Shown here: positions 50,513-60,461 of the stretch, piece after piece
Position numbering within the stretch: position 1 is the first letter of the stretch
Layout of the letters: the number at the start of each line of letters is the position of its first letter
Assembly: GCA_963701205.1 (NCBI GenBank)
Contig: OY969575.1
Coordinates: forward strand, 310,001 to 374,000
Length of the DNA: 64,000 bases
Direction: 5' to 3'
Source of the DNA: JALZKA01 sp963701205
GTDB lineage: Bacteria; Actinomycetota; Thermoleophilia; Solirubrobacterales; 70-9
Position numbers and translations under genes: made by a program
The notes under the pieces: generated by a model
The model's database searches: none
Seen by the model: only the letters and a program-made list of their open reading frames with translations
What the model was told of the DNA's origin: nothing

Positions 50513-52633
50513 ATGGCCGCTGGCGAGTACTGGACCGGACTGGCGTTCTTCGTCGTGGTTTTCGGGGCTTCCGCAGGAGCCGCAGTGATCGTCGCCCGAC
50601 GGCGCATGCAGGCGCTCGCTGGCAGCGTCCGCCTGCTGGCCATTGGCGTTCTGTGGACCGCATTCTTGATTGTGGCGCACCTTGTTCCGCTCGCAGTGGG
50701 TCAGCTGTCACGCGAGACAGCGGCGCTGTCGGCCCTACTCATTCTCGTGGCCGCCACACGGCTGCCGAGAACGGCTGCTGCCGCGGGCGAACCATTCCCA
50801 CAGACGCTGGGTCCACGGCCGATCGATATTGCGCTGGCGCGGTTCGGGGCCGGCACCTTTGCCGTCTGGATCATCTTGATCGGAACCCAGCAGCTACTAA
50901 CGCCACCGCTCGGCTACGACGCCGTCAACGCATATTTGCCGACCGCGGCAACCTGGATTCAGGATGGTTCGCTTGGCGGACTCCACGATTGGGTCGCAAA
51001 CTTTTTCTTCGGCGCCGCTCCGGGCAACGGGACGCTGATCCTTGTCGCGACCATGCTCCCCTGGAACAACGAGTTCGTCGCCCATCTGTCCATGTACCCG
51101 TTTGTGGCGCTGACCGGAGTCGCGATCTACGCCCTGTGCCGCGAGTTCCGAACACCCGCGCCGGCTGCCACGTTGATCGCGACGATGCTGACCGCCGTGC
51201 ACGTGGTCGTCTTTCCAGCGCTTCGAGATGCCCTGTTTGACCCCGTCCTGTACTTCGCGTTCGCCGCCGGGGGCCTCTTTTTGGCTCGCCACCACCGAAC
51301 TCGCGACGGCGGCGATCTGATCCTTGCGGGAGTGGGGCTTGGAATCGCGCTCGGAGCCAAGTTCTATGGCCTGACGGCCGTTCCGATCGTCGTCGGCGTC
51401 TGGCTTGTCGCCCGCGCATTGGCCCGGACTCCCGTCCGGGCGACGTTGCGGCAGACCGCCGCGGTGATTGGCCTGATCACGCTGCTTGGTGGGGGCTGGG
51501 TTGCGCGAAATTGGATTGAGACAGGAAACCCCCTTTACCCGGTGCCGATCGGACTCATGGGGGTCCAAATCTTCGACGCCCCCGCGAATCCGCTTGACCC
51601 TCGGGTTACAACGGCGCTGGCCGACTACGCGACCGAACCCGAGGTCTGGTTCGGCGAGCTGCGGCGACAGTTTCGAGGAGCGGTCGGGCTCCCCCTCGTG
51701 GTCTTGATCGTGAGTACGTTCGTAGCGCTCGGCCTGTTGGTGCGGCGGCGTCGAACGGGCCGCAGCGACTCCGGGGACGGGATCGCCATTGCGGCATTGG
51801 TTGCGACCTACCTTCTCGCAGCCTCCTACGCCCTGACCCCATACTCCGCAACCGGCGAGCCCGGCAACCCGTTCCTTGCCGCCGCTAACGCTCGATACGG
51901 AATCCCAGCGTTGGTAGCGGCCGCGGCGCTCGCTGGTTGGCTGAGCGGAAAGTTAGGACCACGCGGATTCACGACTTTTTGCGCGGTTTGCCTGATTGCA
52001 GCGCTGGACGCGATTCTTGTCGGGGTGCTCGGCACGGACCCAAAGCTTTACCTCGCAATGGCCGTTGCGGCGACCGGGCTTGCGCTAGCGCACGTAGCCC
52101 CACGCCGTGGATTTCGACCATGGGTGCCGAGCCTCGGCATCGGCGTCGTCATCGGCGTCTTGGCTACGACGGCGCTGGCTTTTGGCACCAAGGTGGCCTG
52201 GGACGCATACGACGAGGATCGGTACACCGGGAAGGACACTGTCTTGGATCGGCTTGGCCAACTCTCCGAACCGGTTCAGGTCGGACTTGCGGGCGGCTGG
52301 AGTCCGGAGGAGCCGGGACCTGTCTATCCAGCGTTTGGCGATCGGCTTCAGAACACCGTTGAGTTTGCGGGAGTCACCAAGGATGGGCTCCTGCGCAGGG
52401 CAGCGTCGAGGGCCGAGTTCAGCGCATCGCTTCGCTCCGGAGATTTCGACGTGCTGCTGATTGGCCTTGGTGGGCCGATGCCGGAGGATCCGGCGATCTT
52501 CCTCGCTGATCCCGACGCGGATCCGCCTGAGGTGGCCTGGGCAAGGAGTGCCGGCTTTAGGTCAGTGCTGCGCAGCGATCGCATGCTGATGATGAAGACC
52601 GTCTTGCCAAGCGCAATCCCGCTCAATCACTAG
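50513..52633 (+). CDS. large membrane glycosyltransferase-like protein (GT39/GT83-type topology)
   Basis: 706 residues with about 12 predicted membrane helices and a C-terminal soluble part of about 130 residues. Motif-like regions include LGYDAVNAYLPTAATWIQDG (possible catalytic first loop), LGAKFYGLTAVPIVVG and NPLYPVPIGLMGVQIFDAP. The layout resembles polyprenyl-phosphate-sugar-dependent integral-membrane transferases. It is a paralogue of the protein at 55983-58079. It ends in a 4-base overlap with the convergent GT4 gene. Confidence 0.7.
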   Translation: MAAGEYWTGLAFFVVVFGASAGAAVIVARRRMQALAGSVRLLAIGVLWTAFLIVAHLVPLAVGQLSRETAALSALLILVAATRLPRTAAAAGEPFPQTLGPRPIDIALARFGAGTFAVWIILIGTQQLLTPPLGYDAVNAYLPTAATWIQDGSLGGLHDWVANFFFGAAPGNGTLILVATMLPWNNEFVAHLSMYPFVALTGVAIYALCREFRTPAPAATLIATMLTAVHVVVFPALRDALFDPVLYFAFAAGGLFLARHHRTRDGGDLILAGVGLGIALGAKFYGLTAVPIVVGVWLVARALARTPVRATLRQTAAVIGLITLLGGGWVARNWIETGNPLYPVPIGLMGVQIFDAPANPLDPRVTTALADYATEPEVWFGELRRQFRGAVGLPLVVLIVSTFVALGLLVRRRRTGRSDSGDGIAIAALVATYLLAASYALTPYSATGEPGNPFLAAANARYGIPALVAAAALAGWLSGKLGPRGFTTFCAVCLIAALDAILVGVLGTDPKLYLAMAVAATGLALAHVAPRRGFRPWVPSLGIGVVIGVLATTALAFGTKVAWDAYDEDRYTGKDTVLDRLGQLSEPVQVGLAGGWSPEEPGPVYPAFGDRLQNTVEFAGVTKDGLLRRAASRAEFSASLRSGDFDVLLIGLGGPMPEDPAIFLADPDADPPEVAWARSAGFRSVLRSDRMLMMKTVLPSAIPLNH

Positions 52634-53865
52634 CCGGCTGGCTTTTCAACTTCTCCCAGATTGATGACAAGTTCGAGTGCTCGCTCGTTGAAGCGATCCG
52701 CGCTGAGCGCTGCGACCGTGGCGAACCCCCCCTCGCGTAGGCGATCGCGCAATTCGGTCCGTTCCGACGCGCCACCCGCCAGCTCCTGTACGCGGGCCGC
52801 CAGGTTTCTGGCCCCCTGTTCCGGATCCGTCTCACATGGATCGAAAATGAGGCAGTTCCGCCCATCATCGAGAAACTCGCCCGACCCACCGCGTCCGGTG
52901 GCGACAACTGGTGTTCCGACTGCCATCGCCTCAAGCGGAACCAGGCCGAAGGGCTCGGCCCAAACCACTGGGAACATTGCGGCGTCGGCATCCGCATACG
53001 CCTCGGGAAGCTTCTCCCGGTGGCGCGACTCAAACCTGACCAGGCTGCCCAAGTTGCGGGTGCGAACCAACGCCTCAAGCTCGTTTCGATGCGCTTCGTC
53101 GCCGTCCCCGATCACGGTCAGCGTGGTCTCCGGTAAATAGCTCAGTGCACGGATCGCGATATCGATCCCCTTGCGTGGGTCTATGCGGCCTACGTAGAGC
53201 AACCTTCCGCGCCAAGATTTCACTGGCGCAGGCATGAAAAGCGAGGTGTCGGGGCCGTGGTGACAAACCGCCACCTCGCCAAGCTTCGGCCAGGCCTCCA
53301 ATGCACGGAGCCGAACCCGCTCCGAGACCGCCAGAAACCTGGTGATCGTCGTGTAGTCGGCGCCGGTTATCAACCCGGTTCCTCGCTCTACCACGCCAGC
53401 TAGTACTCGGTGGCGACGCATCGGCCGCATCCAGGCGTCCTGGTCGTGGGCATAGTGAAGCCAGTAGTCCGCGAGGACGGCAAGCGACGGGATCCGTGCC
53501 CGTCTGGCGCGTTCAATCATGGCAAGCGACATGCCCCCCATCGCCCACCAGACGATCGCGTCAGGACGGAACTCGTCGAGCCAGCGACGAATGACCTGGT
53601 CGTTGTGGCGCTCAATTCGTATGCGTTCAAGCAGGCTGAAACGGGGCTCAGCATGGTCCTGCCAATACCAGCGAAGCTCGCGCATCGCCTCGCCTGGATA
53701 GTCCTCCTCGGCATCAACCGGGCCACGCTCCTTGACGAAATCCGTCGTCAGTACGCGAACCTCGTGGCCACGATCGAGGGTATGGCCGACCCACGAACTC
53801 CACATCAGCTCGTAGCCGCCGAGGCTGTGCGGCGGGTACATGTTGCCGATCGAAAGAATCCTCAT
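52630..53865 (-). CDS. glycosyltransferase family 4 (GT-B)
   Basis: 411 residues from the ATG at 53865 (MRILSIGNMYPPHSLGGYEL). C-terminal donor domain: LLYVGRIDPRKGIDIAIRAL, TLTVIGDGDEAHRNEL and the E-x7-E signature AEPFGLVPLEAMAVG. Probably adds a hexose from a nucleotide sugar to a glycan precursor. The upstream part of the open frame to 53991 is Arg-rich and not homologous. About 170 bases separate this start from the divergent GT2 gene at 54039. Confidence 0.88.
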   Translation of the reverse strand: MRILSIGNMYPPHSLGGYELMWSSWVGHTLDRGHEVRVLTTDFVKERGPVDAEEDYPGEAMRELRWYWQDHAEPRFSLLERIRIERHNDQVIRRWLDEFRPDAIVWWAMGGMSLAMIERARRARIPSLAVLADYWLHYAHDQDAWMRPMRRHRVLAGVVERGTGLITGADYTTITRFLAVSERVRLRALEAWPKLGEVAVCHHGPDTSLFMPAPVKSWRGRLLYVGRIDPRKGIDIAIRALSYLPETTLTVIGDGDEAHRNELEALVRTRNLGSLVRFESRHREKLPEAYADADAAMFPVVWAEPFGLVPLEAMAVGTPVVATGRGGSGEFLDDGRNCLIFDPCETDPEQGARNLAARVQELAGGASERTELRDRLREGGFATVAALSADRFNERALELVINLGEVEKPAG

Positions 53866-54038
53866 TGCGTGCAGGGAGCAGCCATCATCGAGCCGCAGTT
53901 CTATACGGTCGCAGCCGCGCATGCCGAAGCCCGGGCCGCGTCGTCGTTTCCTATGGTCCCGATAACGAACAGATCCATTGATTGCTGCCAAGGCCCCTGC
54001 GCCTGTCTTTCGGACGGTGGCGGCGGCGGGCCAACCCG

Positions 54039-55049
54039 ATGAGCGAGCGCATCGATCCGTCCCTGATCTCCGTCACAGCTCCGGTACTCAACGAAGAAGA
54101 GGCGATCGACTCCTTCTACCGGCGCGTGAGGGACGCCCTCGACGGCCAAAACTGGGAACTGGTGCTGGTCAACGACGGCTCCACCGACGGAACTTCGGCG
54201 CTTCTTGACGAGCTGGCCGCGGCCGACGCGCGCGTGAAAGTCGTCCACCTGGCGCGAAACTTCGGCTATCAGCCTGCGGTGATCGCGGGCCTCGATCACT
54301 GCGGAGGCGATGTCATCGTCACGATCGACGCGGACCTCCAGGATCCACCCGAGCTGATCACGGAGATGCTGGGGCTCTGGCGCGAAGGCTCGGACGTTGT
54401 CTACGCCGTCCGACGGGAGCGAGTTGGCGAGGGTCGGCTGAAGCTCTTGACCGCGCGCTGGTTCTCGGCGCTGTTCACCCGCCTTGCCGAAGTCGACATA
54501 CCCGCGAACGCCGGCGATTTTCGCCTTCTGAATCGCCGCGCCGCGGATGCGCTCCTGCGGATGCGCGAGCGCAGCCGATTCATGCGCGGGATGTCGGTCT
54601 GGGTCGGGTTCACCCAGAGCACGGTTGCATATGACCGCGACCCCCGGTTTGCCGGTGAGACCCGCTACCGCTGGCGGACGCTTGTGAAGATCGCCCTCGA
54701 CGGGATTTCATCGTTTAGCCACGTACCGCTGCAGATCGCCACGCTCGTCGGGTTCGCCGTCTCGTTGCTCGCCTTCCTCGGGATCCCCTACGTGATCGTC
54801 AGCCGGATCTTCGACCTTTATGTCGAAGGCCTATCGACCGTCCTCTTTGCGATCCTTTTCCTCGGAGGGATCCAACTAATCACCCTGGGGATCATCGGCG
54901 AGTACATCAGTCGGGTCTATGACGAGGTGAAGCGCCGTCCGCTGTATCTGATCGGGGCTCGCCGCAACGTTGATGGTCCGTATCCAGGCGTCGCAGAGTT
55001 CGACCATCCGACCCACGGAGCGATCGGCGCGGCGGAGCGTGAGCAGTGA
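54039..55049 (+). CDS. polyprenyl-phosphate glycosyltransferase (GT2, DPM/GtrB-like)
   Basis: 336 residues from the ATG at 54039. GT-A part: SVTAPVLNEEEAIDSFYRRV, VLVNDGSTDGTSALL, the metal site TIDADLQDPPELI and RNFGYQPAVIAGL. Two C-terminal membrane helices (LQIATLVGFAVSLLAFLGI and FAILFLGGIQLITLGIIGEY), ending YISRVYDEVKRRPLYL, define the undecaprenyl-/dolichyl-phosphate sugar synthase group. It can supply the lipid-linked sugar used by the large membrane transferases nearby. A methyltransferase starts in its stop (GTGA at 55046). Confidence 0.92.
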   Translation: MSERIDPSLISVTAPVLNEEEAIDSFYRRVRDALDGQNWELVLVNDGSTDGTSALLDELAAADARVKVVHLARNFGYQPAVIAGLDHCGGDVIVTIDADLQDPPELITEMLGLWREGSDVVYAVRRERVGEGRLKLLTARWFSALFTRLAEVDIPANAGDFRLLNRRAADALLRMRERSRFMRGMSVWVGFTQSTVAYDRDPRFAGETRYRWRTLVKIALDGISSFSHVPLQIATLVGFAVSLLAFLGIPYVIVSRIFDLYVEGLSTVLFAILFLGGIQLITLGIIGEYISRVYDEVKRRPLYLIGARRNVDGPYPGVAEFDHPTHGAIGAAEREQ

Positions 55050-55966
55050 GCGCAAGCACAGCACTCGATTCTGATCAGCTCTGCAACGCGTGTGGATCGT
55101 CCGCCATCCACCCTCACATGGAGGTGGCAGGCGAGGCGGGCTCAGAAGGCCTGATCCCCACAACCAAGGAGTTCGGAACGGCGCTTGGAAACATCGTTTG
55201 CTGCGGCGATTGCACGCATATGCAGTTGGACCGGTTCCCGTCGGAAGCGGAGCTCGAGGACGCCTACGCACTTGCGGCCTCTGACGCCTATGTCGAGGAG
55301 GAGGCGGGACAGCGCTTTAGCTTCGCCGGTGTACTTGAGCGCATTGAGCGCTACTCCGCAGCGAAGGGCAGCATTCTCGATGTCGGCTGCTGGGTCGGTT
55401 TCATGCTCGCCGAAGCGGCCGAGCGTGGTTGGAGCGAATGCCTCGGGATCGAGCCGTCGACGTTCGCATCGCAGTATGCGCGCAAGCAACTCGGTCTCGA
55501 TGTCCGCACCGAAGAGCTGTTTACGGCAAAGCTCGAAACGGGCCATTTCGATGCGATCGTGCTGGGGGACGTCCTTGAGCACCTGACTCAGGCCAACGCC
55601 GCCCTCGATCGGGTCGCCGAGCTGCTCAAGCCCGGCGGCCTACTCGCGCTGGAGCTACCCGACGCCGGCAGTCGGGTTGCCAGGCTGATGGGGCCAAAGT
55701 GGTGGTCGGTAATTCCAACGCACATTCACTACTTCACACGCCAGAGCGCGGCGACGATGCTGCGCCGCCACGGCTACCAGCCGCTGTACGTTGCAACCGA
55801 CCCGAAGTCGTTCACGATTCGCTATTACCTCGACAAAGGGGGGGGCTACTTACCGGGGGTATCGAAGGCCCTTGTCGCCGGTGCTCAGCGCCTTGGTGTG
55901 GCGGAGAAGATGTGGACCCCGGACTTCCGCGATCGCATGCTGATTATCGCGCGCCTGCCGGAATAG
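55046..55966 (+). CDS. SAM-dependent methyltransferase with N-terminal zinc-ribbon
   Basis: 306 residues, GTG start overlapping the preceding stop. Two Cys-x2-Cys pairs (CNACGSS and CCGDCTHM) suggest a zinc site before the catalytic domain. SAM motif I ILDVGCWVGFMLAEAAERG, then LGDVLEHLTQANAALDRVA and LLKPGGLLALELPD. The organisation resembles sugar C-methyltransferases with a zinc-binding N-terminus, so sugar C-methylation is a possible role; the C-terminal half of that family is not obvious. Confidence 0.82.
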   Translation: MSASTALDSDQLCNACGSSAIHPHMEVAGEAGSEGLIPTTKEFGTALGNIVCCGDCTHMQLDRFPSEAELEDAYALAASDAYVEEEAGQRFSFAGVLERIERYSAAKGSILDVGCWVGFMLAEAAERGWSECLGIEPSTFASQYARKQLGLDVRTEELFTAKLETGHFDAIVLGDVLEHLTQANAALDRVAELLKPGGLLALELPDAGSRVARLMGPKWWSVIPTHIHYFTRQSAATMLRRHGYQPLYVATDPKSFTIRYYLDKGGGYLPGVSKALVAGAQRLGVAEKMWTPDFRDRMLIIARLPE

Positions 55967-55982
55967 CGGCCGATTCGCCCGT

Positions 55983-58079
55983 CTACTCAGGCGGCCGGTA
56001 GAGATCGAAACGATCGCTGCGTTCAACAAGTTGCCAGCCTGCATGAAGCGCCCAGGTGGATTCCTTCGGCTCGGGTAGGGCAATCCTGCCGCGGCCGACC
56101 ACAAGCAGGTCAAAAGCGCCATCGCGAAGTCCCTCCTCAAAGTCTGCCCGGCGCTCATAGCGCCGGGGCATCTCGCGGACGATCGGTCCCAGGTAGGCAA
56201 CCTCGTTGTCGAACCGGGGGCCAAATGACGGCAGCACGGGCGAGATCCCATTGTCAGACCAGACGGAGGTGATGCCCACGCTTTGACCGGGTCCCGCAGC
56301 CGTAACCGCATCCAGAACCGGATCTGCGCCAACGTAGCGATCGTCGTTGAACCGGTCCTGGACGAAACCACCGGCAGCAATGAGCGCTCCCACCGCGGCT
56401 GCGACGGCGACCTTCCGCGCCCGGGATGAGCGATCAAGATGCGGCCGAACGGCCCAGACGACAAGCGCAATCACAGCAACCGCCGCGGCGGCGCGGACCC
56501 AATCAGCAGCCACTACCACCACACCCGTAACGAGCTTCCCCCTACTTGCCCAATAGATGCCGTGAACCATGGCGGCAAGCGTCAATACGCCAAACACGAC
56601 CGTCCCGAAGCGAAGTCGCCCAGCGACCCAAGCTGAGAGCGCCGCCGCGATCACCAGTGCCGGAACGACATACCGCCCCCCCGCGCCGACCAAGAAGGGC
56701 AGTCCAGGCGGGCCAGCGGCTGTGTAGGGCGTGATCGCATACGCCAGTACAACGAGTGCCATCGCGGCCAGGGCGACCAACACCATCCCCCGCTCGCGGC
56801 GCTGGGAGCGGGCGACGAGCAGCGCAGCGACCATTGCGCCCGCCACCACCAGTAGCGCGGGTGACGATAGGGCGTGCCAGAGCTGCAGGAGGATCCCGTC
56901 CAATTGCCCGCCGCCGATTGACGCTGGCGCGTCGAATTTCCACCACGGACTCCAGTCGCCGACGTAGTCCATGATGGTGAACCCCGCACCCTCCCTGATC
57001 GGATCTGGAGGCGCATCAAAGATCGTCACCCCAAGGAGTTCGACCTTGACCGGGAAAATGGGGTTGCCCGAGATGATCCAATTCCGCAGCAGCCAAACCC
57101 CACCGGACAGCGCGATCATCCCCGAGATCAGACCAGTCTGACGGGCAACCGTGACCCAGCCATTTCGGTCGATGAGCCGGGCGACCGCCCAAACCAGCAC
57201 CACGACCACAACAACAGACACCCCATACCACTTGGTCCCGAACGAAAGACCGAGCGCGAGACCGGCCAAGACCAGATCGGATGTCTGGCCCGAGCGCTGA
57301 TGGCGAGCCAGAAACATAAGGCCAGCGGCAAGGCCAAAGAGCATTACGGAATCCGTAATGCCATGCGGGATCGCCGCCACCGCCACGACCGGAATCGCGA
57401 GCATTAGGGCCCCAGCGCAAAGCGCCGCATTCCGGGGGGCTGCCAGGCGACGGGCGAGCCCATAGGTCGCGACCCCAGTGAGGGCAAAGAAGGGCCAGAT
57501 CGCAAGGTGCGCAAGGAAATCGTTGTGCCACGGCAAGACCGCAGCCAGGATCAGCACATCACCGCTGTTCGGGTAGTTACCGAGCGCAATTCCCGGCAGG
57601 AAACTGGTTGTTTGCCAGACCGTGCCGCTCTTGATCCAGGCGATCGCATGGGGCAAGTGGAAATTCATGAAATCGATCGAACGGGAGGGCTCGAGAATCT
57701 GGCTGCCGGCGTAGGCGAGGAAAAACACGCTCACGAGAGCGCAGCCCCCAAGGGCAAGTGGCCTCGAAAACCGCTCCCCGCGGTCTTCAACCACCTTCGC
57801 CTCTGACGCACTGCGCGAAGTTGATGGCATCGCGGCGCACCCTGCAAACCAGATCGCAGCGGCGACCAGAACCGAACCGCGGCTCAAGATGCCAAGTGTT
57901 CCGGGGAGCAGGTGAACCGCAAGGATGCCGACCGTGACCAGAACGGAAAGCGCAACTACGAACTCGGCACTGCGAAGATCGGGGAAACGACTGCGCATCA
58001 AAAGCCAGGACCCGCCACCCACTGCGGCAAGGAGCGCGGCCAGGATCGCCAGCCCGGAGAGGTAGTCGGCAACACTCAA
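55983..58079 (-). CDS. large membrane glycosyltransferase-like protein, paralogue of the one at 50513
   Basis: 698 residues with about 12 predicted membrane helices and a soluble C-terminus. It shares with the 706-residue protein the IKSGTVWQTTSFLPG-type loop after FMNFHLPHAIAW, the LSFGTKWYGVSVVVVV segment (compare LGAKFYGLTAVPIVVG), NPIFPVKVELLGVTIFDAP (compare NPLYPVPIGLMGVQIFDAP) and the ALSAWVAGRL segment. The two share gene length and topology, so they derive from a duplication. It converges on the methyltransferase gene. Confidence 0.7.
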   Translation of the reverse strand: MSVADYLSGLAILAALLAAVGGGSWLLMRSRFPDLRSAEFVVALSVLVTVGILAVHLLPGTLGILSRGSVLVAAAIWFAGCAAMPSTSRSASEAKVVEDRGERFSRPLALGGCALVSVFFLAYAGSQILEPSRSIDFMNFHLPHAIAWIKSGTVWQTTSFLPGIALGNYPNSGDVLILAAVLPWHNDFLAHLAIWPFFALTGVATYGLARRLAAPRNAALCAGALMLAIPVVAVAAIPHGITDSVMLFGLAAGLMFLARHQRSGQTSDLVLAGLALGLSFGTKWYGVSVVVVVVLVWAVARLIDRNGWVTVARQTGLISGMIALSGGVWLLRNWIISGNPIFPVKVELLGVTIFDAPPDPIREGAGFTIMDYVGDWSPWWKFDAPASIGGGQLDGILLQLWHALSSPALLVVAGAMVAALLVARSQRRERGMVLVALAAMALVVLAYAITPYTAAGPPGLPFLVGAGGRYVVPALVIAAALSAWVAGRLRFGTVVFGVLTLAAMVHGIYWASRGKLVTGVVVVAADWVRAAAAVAVIALVVWAVRPHLDRSSRARKVAVAAAVGALIAAGGFVQDRFNDDRYVGADPVLDAVTAAGPGQSVGITSVWSDNGISPVLPSFGPRFDNEVAYLGPIVREMPRRYERRADFEEGLRDGAFDLLVVGRGRIALPEPKESTWALHAGWQLVERSDRFDLYRPPE

Positions 58080-58126
58080 GGCAGGTTCAGTCTAGGGTCG
58101 CGGCCGTCAATCAACGGGCACTTGGG

Positions 58127-59107
58127 TTAGATAAGGAACGTGCGCTCCTCGATCGCGCCACGCACGGTCGCTGCCGTCTCAGCGATATCCACGGCTGCAC
58201 GCGCCGGCAAATGAGTGACGAAACGAGCCGCTGCTCGCGGTGTGGGATTTCCGGACTGGACGAACCCCGTGAGCGCACGCAGCACATACGGCGCCGTCGT
58301 GACGGCGGCCAGTCCTCGCCGGCGCCTCGGCAAAGCGATCGCAGCGATCGCGCCGGCGGCGGCGAACGCGATACTGGCGTGCGAGCGATTGGCGAACACC
58401 CCTACGTACAGAGAGGAGCGCAGTCGTGGGTGCCGCGCAACCAGCCGCGCAAAACGCCGGCGCCGACCCGCCTCCCGGATCGCGACTGGCAGCCAATTGG
58501 GGTGAACCGCGTGCCAGGCGATCGCGCGCGGAGCGAAAATGAGGGCGGCGCCGGATTCCTCGGCGCGAAGCCCGAGGTCGGTGTCCTCCCCCCAATGAGG
58601 CAGACGGAATCCCTCGTCGAATCCACCAAGCCGCTCCAGCAAGGAACGGGGATAGGAGATGTTGCACGTCTCATAGAGACCGGATGCTTCCGTGATTTCG
58701 ATGCTCCGCGCGAGCCCGTAGAGCAGGTGAAGCTCATCTGGGTCGGGGCTGGTGCGACCCTGGACCACGCAGTCTGCCTTGGACGCGCCGGCGACCGCTT
58801 CGAGGTGGGATTCAAGCCAATCCGGGGCCACCCGGCAATCGTCGTCCATGAACGCCACACGCGGAGCGCGCGCGGCACTCCAGCCAACGTTGCGCTGCGG
58901 CGCGGGGCCCAACTCAGCACTTTCAAGAATCCTGACATTGGCGCCACCTGACTCGGGCGCAGGCTCGTCAGTAGAACTCGGCCCTCGAACCACGATCACC
59001 TCGAACTCGTCGGGAGATAGCGTCTGATCCGTGAGCGAGTCGAGGGCGAACGCCAGCCGGGTCGCGCGGCCATGCGTTGGGATCACGACGGATACACGGG
59101 GAGTCAT
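58127..59107 (-). CDS. glycosyltransferase family 2
   Basis: 326 residues from the ATG at 59107 overlapping the GT4 stop (ATGA). SVVIPTHGRATRLAFAL, VIVVRGPSSTDEP, metal site FMDDDCRVAPDW and GEDTDLGLRAEESG. C-terminal hydrophobic helices (HASIAFAAAGAIAAIALP) suggest membrane association. Close relative of the GT2 proteins at 47296 and 60462. The substrate is unknown. Confidence 0.88.
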   Translation of the reverse strand: MTPRVSVVIPTHGRATRLAFALDSLTDQTLSPDEFEVIVVRGPSSTDEPAPESGGANVRILESAELGPAPQRNVGWSAARAPRVAFMDDDCRVAPDWLESHLEAVAGASKADCVVQGRTSPDPDELHLLYGLARSIEITEASGLYETCNISYPRSLLERLGGFDEGFRLPHWGEDTDLGLRAEESGAALIFAPRAIAWHAVHPNWLPVAIREAGRRRRFARLVARHPRLRSSLYVGVFANRSHASIAFAAAGAIAAIALPRRRRGLAAVTTAPYVLRALTGFVQSGNPTPRAAARFVTHLPARAAVDIAETAATVRGAIEERTFLI

Positions 59108-60198
59108 TGCGCGACCACCTCCTTGTAGATCCGTTCCCAGGTTGGGGCGATCTTGGCCCAATCGAACTCGCGAGCGCGCGCTCGACAAGATTCAGCCGTC
59201 GCAGGGTTTGCGCAAAGGTCGAGCGCTTCGTCCATCGCCCGCACCAGATCCGCCTCGTCGTCCGTTTCAAACAGGCGGCCCAACTCGTCGACGGTCACGA
59301 TCTCCGGACCGGCGCCGCTGCGGTCGGCGACAACCGGTGTTCCTGCCGCAAGGGATTCGGTCAAGACCATTCCGAATGCCTCGCCAACTGCCGGCAGCAC
59401 GGTTGCCCAACTTGACGCGTAGACAGCGGCGAGACGTCCTTCATCGCTATCGGCGGCCAACACCTCGACGCCGTCCGGAATCGAGGTGCCGGGCGTGCTG
59501 TGGATCGGATCACGCCCTTCAAATACCCGTAGGCGCACGTTTGGTCGAAGCTGTTTCAGCCGGTCGAACGCGCGGAAAAGCAGGGCAGCACGCTTGCGCG
59601 GATCACCAAGGCTGGCGGGGCAGACCAACGTGGGCTCGACCGCGCGATCTACGGCCGAAGCAAAGCGGTCGGCAAAAAGACCGGGATGCACAACCTGCGG
59701 CGAAGCGAAGAGGTATCGGCGGAATGGGCGCGCCGCGGCCTCGGAGCCAACCGTCGAAATTGCCGACCCCGCGATAACGCGCTCAAGAATGTCCAGCCGG
59801 TAGCGCCTGGCGACGAGGTACTCACGGGTCGGAATGCCGTGCATGGTGAAGACGAACGGCGGCCCGCCGTGACGGCGCGCGACCGCTGCCGCCAGGGCGT
59901 CACTTGGGAAGTGCACATGGGCGAGGTCGAACTCACCGCTCATCAGGCCACGGAACACCGCGGGCATGTTGGCTAGGTGGTACTCGTAGTTGCGCAGCGC
60001 CCTCAGCTCTGGCGGGCGCCAGCTGCGCACGACCCGCATCCCACCATCTGGCGCGACCTCCGAGCGATGGCGGTGGCTGGTGAGCACGGTGACCTCGTGG
60101 CCTCGCTCGACGAGCTCGCAGCCCAGGCCATGGACGAGTCGCTCCGTCCCGCGCATCACCTCGGGCCAAAACGTCGGCGTTACGTGCGCGATACGCAC
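59104..60198 (-). CDS. glycosyltransferase family 4 (GT-B)
   Basis: 364 residues from the GTG at 60198 (RIAHVTPTFWPEVMRGTERL); an ATG at 60267 would add 23 residues without homology. Donor-domain features: LVCPASLGDPRKRAALLFRAF and the E-x7-E signature GEAFGMVLTESLAAG, then GAGPEIVTVDELGRLFE. The stop overlaps the GT2 start, so the two act in the same operon. Confidence 0.86.
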   Translation of the reverse strand: MRIAHVTPTFWPEVMRGTERLVHGLGCELVERGHEVTVLTSHRHRSEVAPDGGMRVVRSWRPPELRALRNYEYHLANMPAVFRGLMSGEFDLAHVHFPSDALAAAVARRHGGPPFVFTMHGIPTREYLVARRYRLDILERVIAGSAISTVGSEAAARPFRRYLFASPQVVHPGLFADRFASAVDRAVEPTLVCPASLGDPRKRAALLFRAFDRLKQLRPNVRLRVFEGRDPIHSTPGTSIPDGVEVLAADSDEGRLAAVYASSWATVLPAVGEAFGMVLTESLAAGTPVVADRSGAGPEIVTVDELGRLFETDDEADLVRAMDEALDLCANPATAESCRARAREFDWAKIAPTWERIYKEVVAQ

Positions 60199-60461
60199 CG
60201 ACCTCAGCGCCGCGCCACGAAGAAGGGCATGGCATGGCGGGTCGGTTGGGCCCGAGGCGCCGAACACTCGCCATCATGAGAATCGATCATCTTTGCGACG
60301 ATTCCATCGCGACGAGATATTGGAAGACCTCGCCCACCCGGCCAGCAGCGCCAGTTCCGACAAGAATGCCAATGGCGTGCGCGACGCGGTGACATTTCGC
60401 GGTGGCTCCGTCAACTTTGGTCAAGATTTCCGCTCCTGTTTTCATTGCCGGGGCCGCCTTC
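60199..60461. other. intergenic stretch between two glycosyltransferase genes
   Basis: About 260 bases with slightly lower GC than the flanks. A TATAAG-containing sequence on the complement (near 60465) precedes a 52-codon frame on the minus strand (60287-60445, starting MKTGAEILTKVDG) with no recognisable homology. I do not call it a gene. It probably holds the promoter for the GT4-GT2 pair. Confidence 0.4.

Noticed and set aside
60287..60445. 52-codon minus-strand frame between two glycosyltransferases
   Set aside because: No homology, no convincing ribosome site, and a composition not clearly coding; left as intergenic.
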